In this document: positions 52,111 to 62,100 of the stretch, one piece after another | Layout of the letters: each line of letters begins with the position of its first letter | How positions within the stretch are numbered: the stretch's first letter is position 1 | Program-made: the position numbers and the translations under genes | Assembly (NCBI GenBank): GCA_030770535.1 | Contig: JASVEC010000012.1 | Coordinates: 434,001 to 498,000, forward strand | Origin: Batkoa obscura | Taxonomy: Eukaryota; Entomophthoromycota; Entomophthoromycetes; Entomophthorales; Batkoaceae | Direction of reading: 5' to 3' | DNA length: 64,000 nt | The notes under the pieces: model-generated | Told to the model about the DNA's origin: nothing | Seen by the model: the letters and a program-made list of their open reading frames with translations, nothing else | Databases searched by the model: none

Positions 52111-53109
52111 TATGTAATACTAATCTCAATTAAGTAGAATTGTATTTATTGTCATTAAAGTATTGATAACATTAAATATTTTACAATTAACTTAATTTTA
52201 TTATAAAACAAAATAATATTAATATTATTTAGACTACAAATTATAAATTGAAACAATTAATACATCTAACAGAGTTCTATTTTAAGATCCTGTAAGTTTC
52301 TATAAATATATCTATATTATTTTGATTTGAATATATTAGAAAAGCTTGTAAAGAAATCAACTAAAAAGCTTATTTATTAAATAAGTTTGATCTAATGTTA
52401 TATGCTAAGCTACTTTTAATGTTTATACTAAATAATTTAAAACAAATATAATTGTTACATCTAATTTATTAAATTGGCATTTGAAACTTATAGTGGTAGT
52501 GTAGGTTTTTTATATAAATAAAACGAATTTTAATATTGAGAGATTTTCTTTATAGCTTAAACTTTAAAAAATTATATTAATAACAACTTTTATTTACATT
52601 AATTACAATAATTTGATTGAATAAGTTGATGTTTTGGGAGCCGCTTTAAACTATAATTAACAATACTTTCTTCTGAAGAATATGAGACCACTGGTTTAGA
52701 TACAGTGATAATTTGAGTAGAGTTAAAAACATAATGATTTTTTACTTATAGATTATAGTACTATTATAATATAATATAATTATAATTCTATAATAGTTAA
52801 AAACAGTGTATTCTTTAAAATAAAATAAAATGGAATTATTAATATTGGTTTCTATTATTAAATCAATATACCATGGTAAATATTTATAATTTATCAAATT
52901 TTATTGATGAAGATGATATACAATTAAAAATTTAATTTACTTTAATCATTATTATTGTTATTATCAAACTTAAACTTAAATGGTCGAAAATTAGATAAAT
53001 CTGATATTCATTGAACTAATAAAATATTGAAACAATTCATATAAAATAAATAAATCAAAAAACTTTATAAAAAAGTGCTAAATTTATTAACTCATAAAAC
53101 ACCTTTTAC

Positions 53110-56100
53110 TTAAGCAGCAGTAATACCTACTCCTCTTTGAGCAAATTGATGTTGAGAAACATTGGATTTAACCTTGACCACGAACAATAGATCGGATCTA
53201 TCCACATTAAGATACACTGGTAACTCCACTAAATTCTTTTCCTCACTCTCTTTATCTTCCTTTTTATTCTTCCATTTCAATGAAGTAAACTGTACCTTTT
53301 GTTGTAACATTTTAGAAGGTAACATACTCTTATCGGATAAATTTAATTCCCCACCTTCCAATTTTAATTCTTTAATTATAAAACAGTCTGAATTGGTATT
53401 ATCTTCTCCTAAATAAACATCCAATACTAAATCTTCTAAGGACCAATTATTTCTTTGTGCAGCTACTTGACGAGTAGCGGTGATATAAGCTTCAGGTATA
53501 AATAAACCACCCATCCAAATTTTTAATGTAGCTAAATCCGTTTCAGTACCCGCTGAAGCAATCTCTTCCAGTTGTGCTAATCTTTTACGGAAATCAGTAA
53601 TCCAATTAGATACTGAATAAATCATTGGTACTTTATATTTTTTCCATTTGATTGGTATATTACCTTTATTAAGATCGCTTAATAATTGACGTAAATGATT
53701 GGTTTGTTTAATTTCACCACGGCATAAAGACAATATACTATTTAAATCATATCTTATTGAATTTAATAAAGAATATCCAATCGAATTTTCTCGATCAAAT
53801 ACACGGAATAATGGGTTGGTGGAACTCTTTGGTGTACTTGGTAATAAAGGTAATTTTTCAGGTAATAATTTAAGCCAAGATTCAGCAGAAGTAGCAATGG
53901 CTCGCATCCAAGCAGGTATTTGAATAGAAGTTGATTCTGTTTCATTGGATTTGTTATTATTAATTAAATCTTCAGAATCATCATCTACCATACTCTTCAT
54001 TCTTCTTACATTATTAATAAATGTATTTCCTTTTTGGGTTAATAATACTTTTTGAGCATTACTTGGTAAACCCAACCAATTAGGGGGTTCAACATCGGGT
54101 AGTTTATTGCACCAATTGATAAATTGATCTAATTTAATAGCATCGGGTATAACTAATGCTGTTGTATTCTCTTCATATTTTTTAACTAATTCGAATTCTA
54201 AATTATAACTATCTTTTGTAAATATTGTGTTAACAAAAGAATCTAATAGTTTTTGATCAAATTCGTTATCAATTTTACCCCCATAAACAGATTGAGCTAA
54301 TAATGTACAGATTGCATCAAATGGTATTTTTTCAGGTGATAAATTACTTCTTCCTTTAGCCACACTATCTAACCAATTGTCTATTGTAGCTAATCCACAA
54401 TTTAAATCAGCATCATTAAATTCATATATTTTAGACCAACCAAGGGGTACATAACGTAAACGTTCTTGTACAATGGCATGAATCCAAGATACTAAGAAGT
54501 AAAGACGAGATCTTTCAACAGGTCCATTTTCCAATTTAGATACATTAATTGATTTAAGAGATTCTTGTAAATTAGCTTTAATACCTGGTGGTGGTTCAAA
54601 CAATAATACTCGAGACATACGTAATAAATTAACTGGTACTTTAGGATTTGTTTCCATTGTTAAAAATAATCGAAAGTTATTATGTGGTTTAAGACTATGT
54701 AATTTCTTTTCTAATTGTCCTAACCAAGATGGAGCTAAATGAACATTCTTTAATAAAACCCATGTACCATTTTTTACTGCATTAGTAATTGCTTGATCTG
54801 CTAATGAAAAACCTTCAGCTGATCCCATTGCTACTGAAGTACAACGAGTAGACATTATAGAAGCTAAATTATCTACTCTATTACTAGCATCATAACCAGG
54901 AATAGAACAAAGGGCAATTGGAGTAGATGCTTTAACTTCATTTAAAGTTAATTTTTTAAAATCTAATTCAATATCACCAAAGAATCTTGGTCCAAATACT
55001 TTTTCAACAAATAAAATTGAAGAGGATATTAATTGATCTGGATGAATACATTTGATTATTAATAACTTTTTAAATGTAGTTTGAATTGGACTTAGTTGAA
55101 TTTCAGTCGACCAACATTCAGGTACATTATTCAAATCCCCATTATAATCAAATACAAATGATTTCCATAGTTCTTCATTATTAGCTGCATGAATTGCTAA
55201 ATTATTAAATGAATCTAATTGCATTAAATCTGATAATGAATGAATCATATCTTCTGTAAATATATCTGTGGATAAACCTGAGTTTATATGTTGATCATTA
55301 ATAGCTTCAATAGAACCAGTAAAAAAATTATATTCATTATCTTCAATTGGATGATTAATACTCTTTAAAAAGATATGAGTTAAGATAGTTGAAAAAGTCA
55401 CATGATCATCATGAAGTAAAGTTTGAGATACTCTTCTAAAACTTTCAATAAATAAATCCTTACTTAACATATTTAATCTTTCATTTTGATCTGTAATTCC
55501 AATTAAATTCTTATTATCATTCAATATAAAATTAAAGATGTCATAAAAGAAATCTAATGAAAATTGATAAAAATGATGTAAAGAATGAATTTGATCAATA
55601 GCAAAAAAGATAGAACTACATGCTTGTGCTAATGGTGTAAAAGCAGCTGTAACTGCTTCTACTTCTTGAATTACTGTATCTGTTTCTTCTACTTTTTTAG
55701 CTACTTCTCCAGCTTCCCTTTTTAATGTTTCCAAAGTATCAATAACCGAATCATCATCTAAAATATTACCTTTAGATTCACTTAAAGCAGCTAATAATGA
55801 TTTTTCTAAATGACGTAAACGTAATCGATATTCTCCTTGGATTTTAATAATATCCGATCGCTTCCTATCTGTTTCTGGACTTTCTGTTTTTAATACTTTA
55901 TTTAAACATTGACTTTGCAAGGAACCTCTAGTCACTGTAAAATTAACAAAAGTAACACGGGAACAAACATCGGGTGGGAAATTAACGGATGGATCACGAG
56001 TAGATAAAAATAAAGTAAAAGAAGGTGAAAAATCAATATCTTGTCCACCTAACCTTATTAATACACGCCCACCAGTACGTCTTAATTCTCTATTTAATAC

Positions 56101-59100
56101 TGGATTCAATATTGGATCTAGATTTTCAACATCTTGAATTAATAATGGATTTCCAAATCTTAATGCAGATTCTAAATTTTTAAGGAAAGAATCATCCAAG
56201 AAACTAGTAATTGTTATCTTCTTATCTTTAAATTCATTAGCTAAGAAATTAGTAGCTTGTCCAGAAGGATCAATAATTAATGGATAACGATTAAATCTCT
56301 TTAACATAATTGCATTTTCAATGCATAAATCATCCGCTGGTAATGAATTATCTTGCCATGCTTGTCTTTCATCAGCTGTAGATAGATATTCGGTTAAAGA
56401 TATTTCTTGTTTAAAATTAATACTTGATCTTATTAAATGACTTGTCCATTTTTCAAATAAGATTTCTCGATATTGTTGATCAAAGTAACCACCATAAGCC
56501 ATATAAGCTGCTGATAATAAACAGTCACCTACAATAGTAGCCATTTGAGTTTCAAATGCTTGACTAGAAGCTTCCCAGCGTTCTTTTTCAGAAGATAAAC
56601 TACCTAATAAGGTCATAGATCGATTCACTTTAGATTTGACTCTTTCCATTTCCCCCTTAATAGATTGTACTTGTGAAATAAGTATAGCGTATTCTTCTTT
56701 ATAAGTTGAAATACTATTTTCTAAATCTTCGATCATTTGCATAATTTTACTAGCTTCATTCTGTGTTTCTTTAGCTGAATTTTCAAGTACAACAACTTCA
56801 TTGCGTAATGGTCCAACACGGTCCAAAATGGAAGAATAATTGACTTGAGCAATTACCCATTGAACTAATGGGCCACAAGCTTTACTAGCTCGATTAACTG
56901 TTTCAAAATTAAAGTTGCCATTAGACATATATTCTTTTTTAATTTTATCACGGATACTACGAGTTAGTTTAGCTTCCGTTGTATAAGTCTCAATACTGGA
57001 TATAAAATCATCCCTTCTTAATATACCTTGGACCGATTTCCATGATTCAATTTTATGACCTAATAAAATACATACCGACTCCATAGCTATTTTAACTGGT
57101 AAAGGTGGGTTAGCCATAGAACGTACTTCCGTTAAATGTTGTTTTTTAATATTTCTAACACTCTTTTGAGCTTCAATAACAGCTGGTTCAGCATTAGCCA
57201 GATCATCCATAACAATAGCCGTACGTTCAGCAATCGCTTTATTTTTAATTTCTAATTCCGCTTGAATTTTGATAGAATCTTCTTTTTTAGATTCTGCTTC
57301 TTGTTGATCTGCTACCATCTTTTTTAATTTTTCATTAGCTTCCATATTCTTTTCATTTAATTCTTTTTCTTTTAATGCTAAACTAGCTCTCAATTCTTCC
57401 ACTTGAACAACTGTACTATGTAATTTTTCTAAACCAATATTTAAATGACGTTGTTGGTCTTCTAAATCTTCTCTCTTTTCATTATGGAGTTTAACATAAT
57501 GATTAATAAAATCAAGATAATGCCTTGGGGTAACATGATTATATCTACCTTGTCGTTTAGATAACTTATTATTAACTTCATATAAAGTCATATGAACATA
57601 AACAAAACCATTGATAAGGGCATCACGATGATTGGGTGGCATTGGTAAATCTCTATAAGCCACTTGAATATCATCTGGTGGTGTATACATTGGTAAATCA
57701 ATATCCAATGCTTGAGTAAATTCTTTACCAACTTGAAAGAATGCTTGGTCAGACCAATCACCAAACCAATCCAATACACAACGATTGAATAAAGCAGGAG
57801 AAGTAGCTGCACGAGAACCAAGGCCACCTTCTGGTGGATTCATAGTAAATACAACATGTAAATTTTTCATAACTTGTTGAGTAAACCATTTATATAATTC
57901 TTCACCTGAATCTAACATTCTACCTTCTCTTTGAGCTGCTTCTTTACATTGATTCATTAAAGCAGAATATTCATCTCCTTCAAACAAACCTGGTACTTCG
58001 GCATTAGCTAATAACGTATTCATTCTTTCCAAGAAACCAGAATCTAATACATTGGATTCATCCATAATAAAACAAATCTTTTCTCCTTTACAGCCTGCTC
58101 TTCTAAGCACAGTTCTTAAATCTTCGTCAAAATCATCACCTGTATATTTATTATGAGCTTTAATTTGAAAGATACTTAACCCATTCATCCAAGCAACGAA
58201 TCGAGATAAAGTTGTTTTACCAGAACCAGAAACACCAATTAATAATAAATGACCTTGCATTTGTCTAAATACACGATCAATTCTTAATACGTGTTCTAAA
58301 ACATCATTATGTAATACTAATGGAACATCTAATTCTTCTTCATAAAATACTTTTAATCTTGCTTTTGTATAATCCCTTAATTCATCTCTAGTAATTGGTA
58401 TATAGTGTTTAGATAACCAATTAGAGAATAAGATTGGACGAACTAATGCTTCTTCTTTATTTAAATTGGGGAAATTTGTTATTGCTACTTCATCAATTAA
58501 ATCATCGGTCCATTTCCTTTCATCTTCATTAACCAGTCGATCTTGGAATAATCTTAAAGCCTCATGTGCCCAAATACGTACTAATTCTTCTACACTCAAA
58601 CTATCTAATGGTTTCATAGCTTCAAAGATACCCCTCATCCAACGCGTTAATTCACGTGGTGAATAAATATAATGGGCTTGAATGTCTGGAGTAAATCTCT
58701 TTTGAGAAGCTAAATAAACATCTACCATAGCAGAAGTTAAATTATCGGAATAGCCTCTTAAATCTGGTATTATTTTAAGCATAGCTCTTGAGAATGTACC
58801 ATAAATTTGTTTTAATGATAATTCACCTGGATAATCTACCATAACCAATGGTGCATGTCTTAAGAATCGATGGCTCAATGGTACACGACCTGGATCCGTA
58901 GGTGGATTACAAGCGCCAACAAATTGAATACGTTCTAAAGTAACCCAACTCTTATCAGCTGTTCTCCAAAAACCACCATGTTCAATTAGTTGTCTTAAAA
59001 ACGAAATAACCCGTTGTGTACCATATTTGTCTGTGGAGGGTAGATTAATTTCATCACAAAAGATAACTAACCAACGGCCAATCATTGTAGGAGAAAGTAA

Positions 59101-62100
59101 TACACCATTGGGTGTCTTTCTATATTCACAATATTGTTCAAAAGTTTTCATTATTAATTCTGGTGTGGTTGCACTAGAAAAATTAAGACCCACTACTTCC
59201 ATATCAGGTAATTTACGTAAAGCACTAAATAATGTCATAGTTTTACCAGAACCAGGTGGTCCACATAACATCAATGGTTTATGTTCAGATAACCAAGAAT
59301 ATAATACTTCTTCATGACGAATTGTATCTACAGTTGGTATAACCACATCTGCTTCAGCAACTGTATGTGTTTCAATATCTATTACTGGTACTTTACCCTC
59401 CCAAGAGACCCATTCATTATCTGGTAATGTGACATCATAATCAATAATGGATGAATTGGGTGCAAAGGCAGGTAATTCAATAGTTGTAATACCCCGAATA
59501 AATTCACCCAATTCAGCACGAATATCCAATTTAGTATCCCCTGAAAAACTCCAAATTAATGCTAATACAAGTTTACGTTGAATATAACTTTCTAATACAT
59601 CTGTTGTTAAGGCACTTTCTAAACCTTGTAAATTGAAATCAATAATATTTCTAACAACTTTGTTCAATAATGAAAATAAAGTAGTTAATACTCTCATGCG
59701 AGTAAAATCCATAATATGATTGATAGTAAATGCAAAATTAAGTGTTTTTGTAACTAAAGCATCTTCTGTAAAGAAAGGAGCTAATATAGTAGCACATTGT
59801 TGTTGAGTTGAAAGAGCTAAGGACTCATTTTCAGTGCCTTTAATGTTGGCTAAATCTTCTTCTGATTCAGCTAATATTTGAGTTTTTAATTTATTTAAAT
59901 ATTCTTTATAAATCATATTTAAACTAACAACATCTTCTGAATACCAAACCATACCACATCGACTAACTGTAGCTAAAGTAGCTTGACGTAAATCTTCTAC
60001 TTCAAACATAATACGTACATTGGAAGGTAAACTTAATCTTTCTCCGTTTGGTAATGTTAATAACCGATTATCATCTAATACTGAATTTAAATTCTCCACC
60101 CACTCTGGATCAACATCTCCATCAAATATAATCCAATGTCTTTTACCACTTTCTCCACGCATATTATCAATAATTTTTCTTAATATATGTGTAAATAATC
60201 CATCACTCCATTCTCTAGTTGTTTGATCTAATGAACCATAAAGTGCTTCTTTTGACATTGCTTTAGGATCAATTACATAAGATACACCTTCAATATTATC
60301 TACTTTTTCTAATGCTGCTAATAAGGTACGCCATGCTACAGATTTACCTGAACCAGATGGACCAACCATCATTAAACCATGATGAATATTTTGAATTTGG
60401 TATAATTGAATAATTTTTTCCATCCAATTAGGTTCATCTACTAAATTACGTTCTTTACAAATACTAATAATACTTTCTTTTAATTTATCTAAATCAACTG
60501 GAGCATATTCAACACCTGGGAATACATCCGTCATTAAACTTTTTAATAATGGTATATCTTCAGATACTAATTTAGGTACTAAAGTTTCACGTACACTTTG
60601 AATTAATATTTCTTGTTCAGTACTTCCTTTAGAAAAGGTATCATCTATACTTTGTTCTTCATTATTTTTAATACTATCTCGAATCTTTTGTAAACGATTA
60701 CGTTTTAAGTTACCAGCACTAACTAATACACTCTTTAAGGCACGTAAGCCAAAATCATAATGAGATTGAGGTGATAATTGTTCAGCACATAAAACAAATA
60801 GTGGAACTACTTTAGAAGCTAATAATTCAGCAGAATTAAAACCTTGACTATATAACATAACTTGAGCAATCAATTCTCTATCTGGTTTTGTCATAGCCAT
60901 TGAACGGAATAATTTTTTAAGATTATCAGGTAGATTAGAACGACCTGCATATCCTGGATTCATTGTAATAAAAATACCTGTATCTCCATGAATTTTTACA
61001 TTTTTTCCAACTAAATCAATTGTTTGTTTTGGATTTTCTTGTAATTTTTTAAGTCCAAGTTGAATAGATTGAATTTGTTGAGATACAGCTGATAATATTT
61101 TTTCTTCTAATCGATTAAATTCATCAAAACAACCCCAAGCACCCACTTGACATAACCCAATAAAAATTCTTCCCATGGCTTGGAAATCAAAGTTTTCATC
61201 ACAACAAAATACTAATACAAATCTACCTAATTGAACTCCTAACGCTTTAACAGATTCTGTTTTTCCTGTACCTGCTGGTCCAAAAGGAGAACCACCTAAT
61301 CTAGCTTCTAAAGCTTGTGTTAATGTTAAATAACAACGATCTGTTAATGGGGTTTGTACTAATCGATCTGGTATACCTAAATATTCATAGCCGTAATAGA
61401 AATTAGCATTGGCCATTTGAATATTTAATCGATGTAATGGTTCTTGTATAGTTGAATTATAATAAAATCGCATTTGATATAACCAGTTGAAATCTTTGTT
61501 GTTAATGACCTTGTTTTTAATTAATAATCGAATTACATCTCTTTGATGAACTAATTCAGTAATTAAATGTTCACATTTACGTCGTTGAGTTACTACTAAA
61601 TCTGTTAAAACAGCATCTGCTAATGTAATCAATCCTCTTTCTACTTTATTTAATGCTGAATCAAAATGAGTTAAATCTAACTTATCATTTTTTGAAGTAA
61701 TAAAACCATCTTCAATTGTTTGAGTCCAAATAGCTTGAGAAGCAAGTACAACTAATTGAGCTGGATATTTATTAATCCATTGCATAAATAATTCATTATT
61801 TAAGTCATCTGCTAAATAAACTGTAGATAATTCTTTAATCGCATCATCTAATAACAAAGCCAATGAAACTTTCATTTCATTTTCAATCATTGTTAACCAA
61901 TCATTAATTCTTGGGTTTTCTTTTAATATAATTGGTTTTTTAAATAATACTTCTTCTCCATCTTTTGATGCCATACCAATAATAATACTTGTATCTTCAT
62001 TTAATAATATATTATTAATACCAGCAAACATTTTTTTAAAATGTTTTTGAATTCTTAATATATCTTTACTATTTCCAATAATTTCTAATAAATCTTCGTC

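Larger units (their letters stand above)
50591..53109. other. Intergenic, 2.5 kb
   Basis: bZIP promoter and dynein 3' flank. Contains an AATA microsatellite at about 51529-51590 and the family A copy at 52010-52110. No gene recognised in the remainder. Confidence 0.55.
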